From contig DAHUZJ010000099.1 of assembly GCA_027306585.1 (NCBI GenBank), forward strand, positions 1 through 38,139: a stretch of 38,139 bases of DNA, given 5' to 3'. The translations under genes were made by a program, and so were the position numbers. This DNA comes from Acidimicrobiaceae bacterium. GTDB lineage: Bacteria > Actinomycetota > Acidimicrobiia > Acidimicrobiales > RAAP-2. A model generated the notes under the pieces. It was not told where the DNA came from and did no database searches. It was given only the letters and a program-made list of their open reading frames with translations. Of this stretch, positions 1 through 10,580 are shown one piece after another (position 1 is the stretch's first letter; every line of letters begins with the position of its first letter).

Positions 1-3
1 ATC

Positions 4-339
4 TCAGTCTCCCTTCGATTGGACAGTGAGTTCGGGGATCGCCGACAGGTCGAGCTCAGGGATCTCGAGGGCGGCGGGCAGCAGCCGGGCGCCCTTCGGA
101 CGCGTCTCGGGCTCTCTCTTGGCGCTCGGGCCCGCACGCAAGCTCTCCGCTCAGTCGAGGACGTCCTGGGGATGCCAGCGCCGACCCTGCATGCCGAGGT
201 CGAGTGGCGCCGGGAAGGCCGGGTTGCGAGCGATCAGCTCGTCGATCGAGCGGAACCCCGTGAAGGCGGCGACGTCGTCGTCATCCCAGAGACGACCGAG
301 GGGCGGCGCCGGCGCCGGGGAGTAGGTGGGGTCCCACAT
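4..339 (-). pseudogene. AlpA/MerR-like helix-turn-helix protein broken by an in-frame TGA
   Basis: Reading leftwards from an ATG at 339, the frame gives 62 residues ending RRWHPQDVLD, then TGA at 151-153, then 48 more open codons to a second TGA at 4-6. The first part (DDDVAAFTGF, then FPAPLDLG, then RRWHPQDVLD) resembles the small winged helix-turn-helix of AlpA/excisionase-like DNA-binding proteins, where the last motif is normally followed by Trp (DVxxWL). Here TGA stands exactly where TGG would be expected and is followed by AESLRAGPS in the same frame, so a single G-to-A change would explain it. The family match is moderate. The protein may still be made as a 62-residue product. It lies in a run of decayed genes, which favours loss of function. 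Confidence 0.5.
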
Positions 340-494
340 GCCCCTGATGGTCCGTGGTCCTCCCGGAGCGGCAACCAATTTTCGCGAAAATCGTGGAGGG
401 TGACCGTGTGTGGCGTGGTCCGATGGTGGGTGCTCACCGCCGATTTCTGGGTCCGAACCTGTGGACAAGGCGCCTGAGCTGGGCATTTGGGTCC

Positions 495-584
495 CCCAAG
501 GGCATCACCCAGATCTACGAGGGGACCAACCAGATCCAGCGGGTGGTGGTCGCCCGCAGCATCCTCGGACCTCCGTCCACGTAG
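495..584 (+). pseudogene. Acyl-CoA dehydrogenase, C-terminal remnant only
   Basis: The frame reads PKGITQIYEGTNQIQRVVVA and continues to a TAG at 582-584. ITQIYEGTNQIQR is the hallmark C-terminal helix of acyl-CoA dehydrogenases; the YEGTNQIQ stretch sits over the flavin. A complete enzyme has about 380 residues, and nothing upstream in this frame resembles the rest of the family: the frame opens at 354 with unrelated sequence. This is the last 29 codons of a gene whose body was deleted, with a recombination joint near 490. It is too short to have enzymatic function. Confidence 0.8.
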
Positions 585-669
585 TTCACCGGGGTACCGC
601 CGCACCACCGCTCGAGCATCCGGGTCGGCGGAGACGTCGATCTCGGTGGACGACCAGGACCACCGCCGA

Positions 670-696
670 CCATCCTGCCGCCGTCAGGCAGGATGG
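670..696. terminator. Strong hairpin, probable terminator relic
   Basis: A perfect 10-base-pair stem (CCATCCTGCC with GGCAGGATGG) encloses a 7-base loop. It lies 85 bases downstream of the acyl-CoA dehydrogenase remnant stop and just before the ribosome-binding site of the DUF1330-like fragment. No T-run follows, as is common in GC-rich actinobacteria. It could be the intrinsic terminator of the lost dehydrogenase or a regulatory hairpin of the following fragment. Nothing else is recognisable between 585 and 669. Confidence 0.4.
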
Positions 697-710
697 AGAG
701 CGGAGGGGCC

Positions 711-830
711 GTGGCGGCGTGCGCCATCTTCCATGCCGAGGCCACCGACGAGGAGCAGCTCGAGTGCTTCCGCGCGGCAGCACCCCGGACGATCGCCGCC
801 GCTGGCGGCCGGATCATCGTGCGCGGGCCC
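711..830 (+). pseudogene. DUF1330-like protein, N-terminal fragment
   Basis: A GTG at 711 is preceded by GGAGGGGCC, a good ribosome-binding site. The first 40 codons (AACAIFHAEATDEEQLECF, then APRTIAAAGGRIIVRG) follow the start of DUF1330 proteins, which are ferredoxin-fold dimers of about 95 residues with the pattern VTDxExxxxYxxAAxxxIAxxGGRxLVRG. After RGP the likeness stops, although the frame stays open to 1343, and the sequence runs into the 3' end of the opposite-strand methyltransferase remnant. I read it as a gene whose second half has been replaced. The family call rests on a short stretch. Confidence 0.4.
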
Positions 831-855
831 GATCAACCGGCGGCGCTCGACTCCG

Positions 856-1760
856 TCAGTCGGCACGGCGCCGGGCGCGCAGCACGACGTCGTCCACGTG
901 GTGCGACGCAGAGGCGGCCCCTGGCGGACGTGGGCGCTGCTCGTGAACCACGATGTCCCAGTCCGGCGAGCCGGCGAGAGCCGCTGCGAAGTCGTCGACC
1001 CCGATGTAGGCGTCGGGGCCGAATGGCCGGCTGTCGGCGTGGGTGTCGAGCGGCGCGCGCATCGGCTCGAGATCGTGGCCGACCACGAGGAGCGTGCCGC
1101 CTGGGGCAACCGCGCCCAGGATGCTGCCGACGCCCCGCGCATCGGGGCTGCGCGGTATCGCCGCGTACTGCGCCGATACGAGATCGAACGCCGCGGCGTC
1201 GAACGCGTCACGTGCGTTCGCGTCAGCGTGCCTGCACTCGACGGGCAGAGACCGAAGCCGATCATCGCCCCGACGCGGCTGCCGTCGGCGGCCGCTTGCA
1301 GCACCTGCTGGCTCGGGGGCCGGTCATGTTGCCGGCGGCGTAGAGGCCGGCGACGGCCGTCTGCCCGGTCTCGTCGGTCGCCACGACATCGCCGAGCCCG
1401 CTCGAGTGTGCAACCGGCCGGAGGCCGAGCGGCTCGAATGGCTCGACCTGCGCCTGGAACCTCGGACCGACCACGACCGCGTCGGCGTCGGACGCCCGGA
1501 GCCGATCGAGCACGGGGTCGTCCGCCTCGATGTCAGGGAGCCGGTCCACGAGGCCCGTGGCGGCAAGGACGCGACGAGCGACGATCGCATGACCGCCGAG
1601 GAGCTCGACACGCAAACGGTCGCCGTCGGTGCGGGTCACGCGACGGACGTGACCGGCCAAGACCTCCCCCCCGTAGCTGCGGACCTCTTCCCGACCGGCG
1701 GTGACGAGCTCCGACGGCGGGTGCCCTTCGTGTCCCAGGTAGCCGTGCAGGTGTGCAGTG
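856..1760 (-). pseudogene. Remnant of fused FAD oxidoreductase / SAM methyltransferase
   Basis: Three pieces of one protein follow each other leftwards. First (about 1756-1560) is the start of a thioredoxin-reductase-like fold: HGYLGHEGHPPSELV, later RVLAATGLVDRLPDI. Next (about 1540-1316) comes its end, GQTAVAGLYAAGNMTG, joined without the intervening NAD-binding domain. After a one-base frame change near 1305 the frame reads VLQAAADGSRVGAMIGFGL. Third (about 1250-856), in yet another frame, is the C-terminal half of a class I methyltransferase (FDLVSAQYAAI, PGGTLLVVGHDLEP). The N-terminal FAD GxGxxG and the SAM-binding half are missing. Fusions of these two domains in this order are known in actinobacteria. 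At least three deletions or frame changes make this a pseudogene. Confidence 0.7.
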
Positions 1761-1811
1761 GAGGCGCGAGGCGTGGTCGCCCATGCCCTCACACTGCGGC
1801 GGCCCGTCGGA

Positions 1812-2024
1812 CGCGCAATCAAGCGGACCATCAGCCTCGACGTCCTGCTGCCGATGGCGAGCGCTCTGCAGGTGGGCCTCGACGAGCTGCTGAACGTGCG
1901 GCTCGAACCGGCCCCCACCGCAGTGCAGCAGCAGGTCCACCCCGGCCACGACTGGTTCTTCGTCTTCGACGGGCGCGTGCGCTTGTCGCTCGGCGAGCAC
2001 GACATCGTGGTCCGGCGGAACGGC
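1812..2024 (+). pseudogene. XRE-cupin regulator remnant
   Basis: In the frame opening with GTG at 1758, SLDVLLPMASALQVGLDELL matches the end of an XRE helix-turn-helix domain, and HPGHDWFFVFDGRVRLSLGE with HDIVV matches the cupin domain of XRE-cupin repressors (usual form: HEGYEWLYVLxGRLRLxLGxHDLVL). The usual linker of about 35 residues between them is shortened, the start of the helix-turn-helix is gone, and the cupin breaks off after VVRRNG, where an in-register continuation (GEAAEF...HWFG) would be expected. It is divergent from the oxidoreductase/methyltransferase remnant, the usual arrangement of such regulators with their targets. No gene is recognised at 2025-2221. Confidence 0.6.
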
Positions 2025-2221
2025 CACCCGTGGCCTCCGCGGACGCCGTGGGAGGGCGTTCCGCCGAGCGGGCGCGGTGGAGCCGCAGTGGCGCAAATGT
2101 GGGAAGAAGGCATCTGCGATGGGCGGTGCAACGGCCACCGCCCTGGACGTCTCGGCAGGGTCCTCCTCCGGCTGCGTTGCGGCGCCGGCTTCTCGAGAGA
2201 AGTTCGCTAGCCTGCGCCCTC

Positions 2222-3133
2222 ATGACGGCATCGGCAGAGGGATCCGGCGCGGAGCGTTCGGTGGTCGGCGTGATCGGGCTGGGCATCATGGGCGGGGCGA
2301 TGGCCCGGCACTTGCTGGCAGCAGGGCGCGAAGTGGTCGGCTTCGACGTGGCCGAGGGGCCGACCACGACGTTCACGGAGGCCGGCGGATCGGCACTGGG
2401 GGGAGTGGCGGCGGTGGCCGCCGCCGCCGACGTCGTCATCCTGTCCCTTCCCTCGGTGGCGGCCTTCGAGGACGTCGCGAGCCAGCTGGCATCGGCGACG
2501 GACGCCCGCGCCCAGGCCGTCGCCGACACGAGCACGATGCCGCTCGACCTCAAGGTGCGGGCCCACGAGCAGCTGGCCGCGAACAGTCTCTCGCTTCTCG
2601 ACTGTCCGATCAGCGGAACGGGCGCTCAGATGGCGGCGATGGACGCCGTCTTCTACGCGAGCGGCGACCAGTCGGCGCTGGCGCTCGCCGAGCCCGTCCT
2701 CGCCGAGTGCGGCAAGGGGGTCTTCAGCCTGGGCGCCTTCGGCAACGGGACCAAGCTGAAGCTGGTGTCCAACCACTTGGTGACCATCCACAACGCGGCC
2801 GCCGGCGAGGCGATCGCCCTCGCCCGCCACGGCGGCATCGACCCGGCGGTGGCGCTCGAGGCGCTGGCCGCCGGTGCCGGTACGTCCCGGATGCTCGAAG
2901 TGCGGGGGCCGATGATGGTCGCGGGCGTCTACGAGCCGCCCATGGCGAGGTTGGAGATCCTCGTCAAGGACGTGGAGATCATCACCGACCTGGCCCGCAC
3001 GTTGGGCGTCCCGCTTCCCGTCTTCGCCGCCGCTGCCCAGCTGCTCCTCGGTGCGGTGGCGTGCGGGTGGGAGACATCCGATCCCGCCAGCGTGCACGCG
3101 GTGATCGAGCGGCTCGCCGGCGCGTCATCCTGA
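2222..3133 (+). CDS. NAD(P)-dependent 3-hydroxyisobutyrate dehydrogenase family oxidoreductase
   Basis: This 303-residue protein is a member of the beta-hydroxyacid dehydrogenases, which oxidise short 3-hydroxyacids or reduce semialdehydes with NAD(P). The Rossmann motif GLGIMG lies near residue 19, the substrate-loop motif CPISGTG near 128, and the catalytic lysine lies in GNGTKLKLVSNH near 177, with the family Asn four residues after it. Length and domain order (N-terminal Rossmann, C-terminal all-helical NAD-binding_11) are normal. The ATG at 2222 is chosen because the family begins about 15 residues before GLGIMG; the open frame upstream to 1043 lies over the decayed genes. The substrate cannot be read from the sequence. 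The gene stands alone, facing the cupin gene tail to tail. Confidence 0.85.
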   Translation: MTASAEGSGAERSVVGVIGLGIMGGAMARHLLAAGREVVGFDVAEGPTTTFTEAGGSALGGVAAVAAAADVVILSLPSVAAFEDVASQLASATDARAQAVADTSTMPLDLKVRAHEQLAANSLSLLDCPISGTGAQMAAMDAVFYASGDQSALALAEPVLAECGKGVFSLGAFGNGTKLKLVSNHLVTIHNAAAGEAIALARHGGIDPAVALEALAAGAGTSRMLEVRGPMMVAGVYEPPMARLEILVKDVEIITDLARTLGVPLPVFAAAAQLLLGAVACGWETSDPASVHAVIERLAGASS

Positions 3134-3172
3134 CCGAACTGGCGGTCGTGGCCGTCGGGAGCAGGCCGAGTG

Positions 3173-3514
3173 TCAAGCGCGGGAGCCCGGTGGGCCTCGA
3201 TCAGCGGCATGAAGGGCGAGCCATCTCGTTCCCGGAAGGGTCTCGACCAGCCGGTGAGGAACGTGCGCCGGCAGCAGGACCCAGTCGCCATCACCGAGGT
3301 CCAAGCGCTGGCCCTGCACCTCGAGGATCGCTGCACCGTCGAGCACCACGACCCATTCGTCGTGGGCCTGGTCGTAGTCGACGGGTGCCGCGAGATGCCC
3401 GCTCAGGACGTGCTCGATGACGGCGCCATCGATCCGAGCAATTTCCTCGGCGTGCTCGCCGAGCTTGGGCGCCTCGACACCGGACCGAAGGTGGCCCCGA
3501 ACCAGTGGCGTCAT
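3173..3514 (-). CDS. Small single-domain cupin protein
   Basis: A 113-residue protein with one conserved beta-barrel. HDEWVVVLDGAAILEVQGQ is the first cupin motif, and GDWVLLPAHVPHRLVET is the second with its metal-binding His. Related cupins of this size often contain EYDQxHDEWVVVLEG and are of unknown function; a metal-dependent sugar or acid isomerase or a sensor are possibilities. The start at the ATG at 3514 is chosen because family members begin near TPLVRGHLRSG. The frame is open upstream past 3580, with a GTG there, so a longer form cannot be excluded. It lies 181 bases downstream of two PLP enzymes on the same strand and may be cotranscribed with them. Confidence 0.75.
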   Translation of the reverse strand: MTPLVRGHLRSGVEAPKLGEHAEEIARIDGAVIEHVLSGHLAAPVDYDQAHDEWVVVLDGAAILEVQGQRLDLGDGDWVLLPAHVPHRLVETLPGTRWLALHAADRGPPGSRA

Positions 3515-3695
3515 GTGAGGCGCTCGTGATGCCAGGAGCAGGTACAGAGGATCCTTCACCATAGGGCACACCGCCGTCACGTTGCGATCGGATCGGGTCG
3601 CCGCCTGGGCGATGGCCTCCCGCCATTCCTGCGCCGCGGTGACGCCACCTTCCCCAAGGCCGGGCGTCGTGCGGGAACAGCCCGTGTCCGCGCTC

Positions 3696-6571
<2,876 letters not shown>

Positions 6572-6744
6572 GGGACACGATCCTGCCACTTCGGGCCTGC
6601 AATGGCGCGGCGAGGCGCCGAGGCTGTGGGCGCCGAGGCGTTCGATGGCGCCGCCGGCTTCGGTCGAGGTGACGTTCGGCCCTGGTGCCGCCGCGGGCGC
6701 GTTCCTCATGCTCGTAACGTGGTGCACCCGGTCGGCTGTCCTGG

Positions 6745-8187
6745 GTGCCGGGCGCGGCCGCACAAGCGGGGGAGCGTGCCCGGCTCGAGCCCGGCGAGCG
6801 GGCCGAGCGTGGCCGGGAGGCCCGGCGGCGCACCCCCCGTGCAGCCCACGGGGAGTGGCGCCCGTCGGAGGGCCGTGCCGACCCCGTCGCCATCCTCGAG
6901 GCCCAGGCGCGCTCGCGGGTTCCAGAACTGCTCGCCATCCGGTACGGGCGGATGGTGGTGTCCCCGTTCGCCTTCTACCGGGGCGCGGTTCACCTGCTAC
7001 CGGGGAGCGGCGGCGGTCATGGCCGCCGATCTGGCGACGACCCCTGACTCGGGGATCGCCGTCCAAGCGTGTGGCGACGCCCACATCTCGAACTTCGGCG
7101 GGTTCGCCGCCCCGGACCGGCGCATGGTCTTCGGTCCCAACGATTTCGACGAGACGCTCCCCGCAGCCTGGGAGTGGGACGTCAAGCGCATGGCCGCAAG
7201 CGTGGAGACCGCGGGCGCGACGTGGGCCTTTCGCCGTCGGCCCGACGTGGCCTCGTCACCGCCTGCGTGCGCGAGTACCGGAAGTGGATGCGCGGGTTCG
7301 CCGGCGAGAGCCACCTCGACGTCTGGTACGACCGCCTGATCGCCAGCGAGCTGGTCGAGCGCTTCGGTGGACGTCTCGGCGACAAGGGGCGGATCCTCTT
7401 CACGAAGCCGTTGGCCAGGGGGCGCCGAAAGACCAGCGTTCGAGTGGTGACCAAGCTCACCGAGACCGTCGACGGCGAGCTGCGGTTCCGCCACGTGCCC
7501 CCGCTCCTCGTGCCCATGCGGGCGATGACCGACGTCGCCCACGGGCAGGAGGAAGCCGAATTCGTCCGGGACGTCATCTCCGAGTACACCGAGAGCCTGG
7601 ACGACGAGCGCCGCTACCTCTTTGCCAGCTACCGCTTCGTCGACTTGGCAAGGAAGGTCGTCGGTGTCGGCAGCGTCGGTACCCGAGCCATCATCTGCCT
7701 GCTCGTCGGCCGCGACGGTCGGGATCCACTCGTCCTCCAGGCCAAGGAGGCGCAGGCGTCGGTCCTCGAGCCCTATTTCGCTCCGAGCCAGTACGAGAAC
7801 CACGGCGAGCGAGTGGTTCGGGGCCAGCGGATCTCGCACGCCGCCGTCGACATCTTCCTCAGCTGGCAGCGCAGCACGGGCTTCGACGGCAACGAGCACG
7901 ACTTCTACGTGCGGCAGCTCTGGGACTGGAAGGCATCCATCGACCTGTCGACGATGACCGAGTGGGGATCGCACTCCTACACCCGCGCGTGCGGCTGGTC
8001 GCTGGCCCGTGCCCATGCCCGGTCGGGCGACCGCCTGGCGATCGCAGCCTATCTCGGCAAGTCTCCCGCCTTCGAGGAGGCCGTGGCGCCGTTCGCCCGC
8101 ACGTACGCCGACCAGAACGAGCGCGACCACGAGCGGCTGTTGGACGCCGTGGCGGACGGCATGGGCCCCGTCCTGAATGGCGCCTGA
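6745..8187 (+). pseudogene. DUF2252 family protein, disrupted by two frameshifts
   Basis: DUF2252 proteins are kinase-like-fold proteins of about 430-460 residues and unknown role. All parts are present but in two frames. 6745-6990 (frame 1) gives RVPELLAIRYGRMVVSPFAF. 6997-7215 (frame 2) gives YRGAAAVMAADLA, CGDAHISNFGGFAAP, FGPNDFDETLP and WEWDVKRMAAS. From about 7215 to 8187 (frame 1 again) comes GLVTACVREYRKWMRGFAGE, then the rest to a normal end. The first shift coincides with a 22-base imperfect tandem duplication at 6975-7018; the second needs loss of one base near 7215. Frame 1 meets a TGA at 7045-7047, so the intact protein is not made unless both shifts are sequence errors. The start is a GTG at 6745 with no clear ribosome-binding site; a later start is possible. 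Confidence 0.8.
6975..7018 (+). repeat. 22-base imperfect tandem duplication inside DUF2252
   Basis: CTACCGGGG occurs at 6975-6983 and again at 6997-7005, exactly 22 bases apart, and the bases after each copy (CGCGG and AGCGG) are also alike. Removing one 22-base unit joins the codons into FYRGAAAVMAADLA, the conserved DUF2252 sequence. The duplication therefore appears to be the cause of the first frameshift. Confidence 0.7.
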
Positions 8188-8256
8188 TCCCAGGCGGCTC
8201 CCCTGCGGCCCGCACCCGTCCTGCCGCACCCCGGCTGAGCCCGCCGCCGGGCCGTC

Positions 8257-9651
8257 CTACCGGGCTCGCGACCGAGCGAACGTGCTGGCAGCGGCCAGAG
8301 CGGCCGCGGCCGCGGCCGCGGCCGCCACCGCCAGCATCGCCATGCGATCGGAGCCCATGGCTTGCCCCGACGACGCGCCCGAACCGACGATGGCGGCGAC
8401 GACGGCCACACCGACAGCCGCGCCGAGCTGCCGGCTCATGTTGACGAGCCCGCTGGCCAGACCCTGCTCGGTGTCCGCCACTCCTTGGGTGGCCGCGACC
8501 GTGGTGACGAAGGCGCAGATGGCGTTCCCCAGGCCGGTGAAGGCGAAGGCCACGGCCAGTAGCGGGTAGCTCCTCGTGCCGGCGAAGACGCCGAGCATGG
8601 CGAGACCGAGCCCAGCGCTGGCCACCGACAGCACGAGCAATCGTCCGAGGCCGACCCGACGAGAGAGCTCGAGACCTCCGATGACGGCGACGAACCCCAC
8701 GATCCCCTGCGGGAGTATGGCGAGACCGGTGGCGAGCGGGGAGTAGTGCAGCACGAGCTGCAGGTAGAGGGGCATCACCAGTAGTTCCCCTGCCGTCCAG
8801 GCGCCAAGGAGGACCATGATGACGTTGGCCGTGCGCAAGGACGCCAGGCGCAGGATGCCGATCCGGACCAGTGGGCTCGGGTGGCGTCGCTCGACGACGA
8901 CGAAGCCCAGGAGAAGGGCGGCGGCGGCCAGGAAGCCGGCCGCCGTGGACGGTGCCGACCAGCCACTGACCGGCCCCCGAGACACGCCGTAGACGACGGC
9001 GGCGATGCCGGCCGTGACCAGGACGGCACCGCTCAGGTCGAGGCGCAGTGCACCGGCCGGGCGCGGTGGCTCGGTCAACAGCAACGGAGCGCAGGCGGCC
9101 GCCACCAGCCCGACGGGGACGTTCACCCACAGGACGGCACGCCAGTCGAGGAACTGCACGAGCAACCCACCGAGCACGAGCCCGGCCACGAACCCGATCG
9201 CCGCCGTCGCCCCGTAGAAGCTCAGGGCCCGCGTGCGGGCAGGCCCTTCGGGGAAGGTCGTCGTGATCAGCGACAGTGCCGTCGGGGCGATGACGGCGGC
9301 GCCCAAGCCCTGGAATGCCCGCGCCGCGATGAGCACGACGACGGTCGTCGACAGTCCTCCCGCCAGCGACGCGATCGAGAAGAGGACCAGACCGACGGCG
9401 AACATGTGGCGCCGGCCGAACAGGTCACCGAGCCGACCGCCGAGGACGAGGAAGCCGCCGAAGGTGATGGCGTAGGCGGTGATGACCCATTGCGCCGTCG
9501 CGGCCCCGGCATGCAGGTCTCGTTCGATCGAGGCCAACGCGATGTTGACCACTCCGAAATCCAAGATGACCATGAAGGACGCCGCCAGCATGAGCGCCAG
9601 CGCAGCGCCACGGTGCCCCGCCGAATTCGTGTTCGAGCGGTCGCCCGTCAC
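8257..9651 (-). CDS. MFS multidrug efflux transporter, DHA2 (EmrB/QacA) type
   Basis: A 464-residue, very hydrophobic membrane protein with the MFS signature GGRLGDLFGRR between transmembrane helices 2 and 3, ARAFQGLGAAVIAPTALSL (motif with drug-pump character) in helix 4-5, and GLVLGGLLVQFLDWRAVLWV as motif C typical of exporters. It probably expels drugs or other amphipathic compounds using the proton gradient. The GTG at 9651 is chosen: GGAGG lies eight bases upstream and VTGDRSN begins the cytoplasmic N-terminus, while the frame upstream runs back across the operator and TetR gene. The C-terminal helix contains an alanine run encoded by repeated GCGGCC. It is divergent from a TetR gene with a palindrome between them, so it is very likely repressed by it. 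Confidence 0.9.
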   Translation of the reverse strand: MTGDRSNTNSAGHRGAALALMLAASFMVILDFGVVNIALASIERDLHAGAATAQWVITAYAITFGGFLVLGGRLGDLFGRRHMFAVGLVLFSIASLAGGLSTTVVVLIAARAFQGLGAAVIAPTALSLITTTFPEGPARTRALSFYGATAAIGFVAGLVLGGLLVQFLDWRAVLWVNVPVGLVAAACAPLLLTEPPRPAGALRLDLSGAVLVTAGIAAVVYGVSRGPVSGWSAPSTAAGFLAAAALLLGFVVVERRHPSPLVRIGILRLASLRTANVIMVLLGAWTAGELLVMPLYLQLVLHYSPLATGLAILPQGIVGFVAVIGGLELSRRVGLGRLLVLSVASAGLGLAMLGVFAGTRSYPLLAVAFAFTGLGNAICAFVTTVAATQGVADTEQGLASGLVNMSRQLGAAVGVAVVAAIVGSGASSGQAMGSDRMAMLAVAAAAAAAAALAAASTFARSRAR

Positions 9652-9683
9652 CCGCAGGTCCTCCCTCCACCCCCCTCGCCAAG

Positions 9684-9708
9684 TATACGAAACGAACCGT
9701 ATCGTATA
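9684..9708. promoter_or_regulatory. Palindromic TetR operator between MFS and TetR genes
   Basis: TATACGA, 11 bases, then TCGTATA: a perfect 7-base inverted repeat. Read as 10-base arms it is ATACGAAACG / CGTATCGTAT with 3 central bases and one mismatch. It is AT-rich in a roughly 70% GC neighbourhood, lies 32 bases before the MFS start and 22 bases before the TetR start, and so overlaps both promoters. This is the classic position for a TetR-family repressor that controls itself and a divergent pump. Confidence 0.75.
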
Positions 9709-9730
9709 GGATCTGGTAGCGTCCAGCCCG

Positions 9731-10438
9731 ATGGCACCTGCCGCTCGTCCTGGCCCTCGATCCGCTCCCGGCGCCGGCACCGAGCCGCCTCGCCGTGGCC
9801 GGCCCCGGAGTGAGGACACGCATCGCGCGATCCTCGGGGCGGCGCTTTCGTTGCTCGCCGAGCGCCCGTTGACCGACATCAGCGTCGAGGAGGTGGCAGC
9901 ACGGGCGGGGGTCGGCAAGGCCTCGGTCTACCGCCGATGGCCCTCCAAGGGCACCCTCGCCTTCGACGCCTTCGTGAGCGAGTTCGGCAGGCGCCATCCG
10001 GCAGTGGACACCGGCAGCTTCGCCGGCGATCTCTTGGCGGACCTCCGGGCCTGGGTGCGTGCCGTGCGGGCGACCACGGTCGGACAGACGCTGCGAGGGC
10101 TCCTGGCAGAGGTCCAGCGCGACCCCGACCTGGCCGACGCCTGGAAGGAGCGGTTCGTGGAGCCCATGCGGACACAGCACCGGGCGATGGTTGAACGGGC
10201 CATCCTCCGCGGCGAGGTGCCGCCCGGCATCGACGTCGACTTCCTGCTGGACCTGCTGTACGGTCCCGCCTACCACCGTCTCTTGCACGGCCACCTGCCG
10301 TTGAGCGACGCGTTCGTGGTGGGCGTGGTCGACGCCGTTGTGGCCGCCGTGGGGTGCGGCCCTGCCACCGGCCGTCCCCCCCCTGCTGGGGGTCGCGGAC
10401 GGCGGGAGCCCGAGACCAGGACGCCCGCTCGAGCGTGA
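9731..10438 (+). CDS. TetR/AcrR family transcriptional repressor
   Basis: A 235-residue regulator. The TetR_N helix-turn-helix lies at about residues 29-78 (THRAILGAALSLLAERP, EEVAARAGVGKASVYRRWPS). A ligand-binding all-helical domain resembling TetR_C follows to about 215, and a basic, Pro/Gly-rich tail ends the protein. It starts at the ATG at 9731, directly after the operator. It is divergent from the MFS efflux gene 79 bases away, so the inferred job is to repress the pump and itself until an inducer binds. The inducer is unknown. Gene end and hairpin at 10509-10535 separate it from the convergent amidohydrolase. Confidence 0.9.
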   Translation: MAPAARPGPRSAPGAGTEPPRRGRPRSEDTHRAILGAALSLLAERPLTDISVEEVAARAGVGKASVYRRWPSKGTLAFDAFVSEFGRRHPAVDTGSFAGDLLADLRAWVRAVRATTVGQTLRGLLAEVQRDPDLADAWKERFVEPMRTQHRAMVERAILRGEVPPGIDVDFLLDLLYGPAYHRLLHGHLPLSDAFVVGVVDAVVAAVGCGPATGRPPPAGGRGRREPETRTPARA

Positions 10439-10508
10439 GCCCCTTCTCCGGCCTCCGACGCGTGCGCAAAGGACCCTCTCGGAGGGTGGGCGGTGGGTCG
10501 GCGAGGCC

Positions 10509-10535
10509 GACCTCGTCGAGTCCGTCGACGAGGTC
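10509..10535. terminator. Bidirectional hairpin terminator
   Basis: An 11-base-pair perfect stem (GACCTCGTCGA with TCGACGAGGTC) around a 5-base loop lies in the 142-base gap between the convergent TetR and amidohydrolase genes. The placement and stem strength suit a terminator serving both strands, although no T-run is present. Confidence 0.6.
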
Positions 10536-10580
10536 CCCACGCCGTCGGTCGGAAGGAAGCGACCCCGAAGGCCGCGACGC

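Noticed and set aside
151-153. UGA read as an amino acid (Trp or selenocysteine) in the helix-turn-helix gene
   Set aside because: No selenocysteine insertion hairpin is apparent, the expected residue is Trp, and TGA is a normal stop in neighbouring genes.
1043-2221. N-terminal extension of the 3-hydroxyisobutyrate dehydrogenase-like protein
   Set aside because: The frame is open but covers the decayed genes and has no homology; the dehydrogenase fold starts right after the ATG at 2222.
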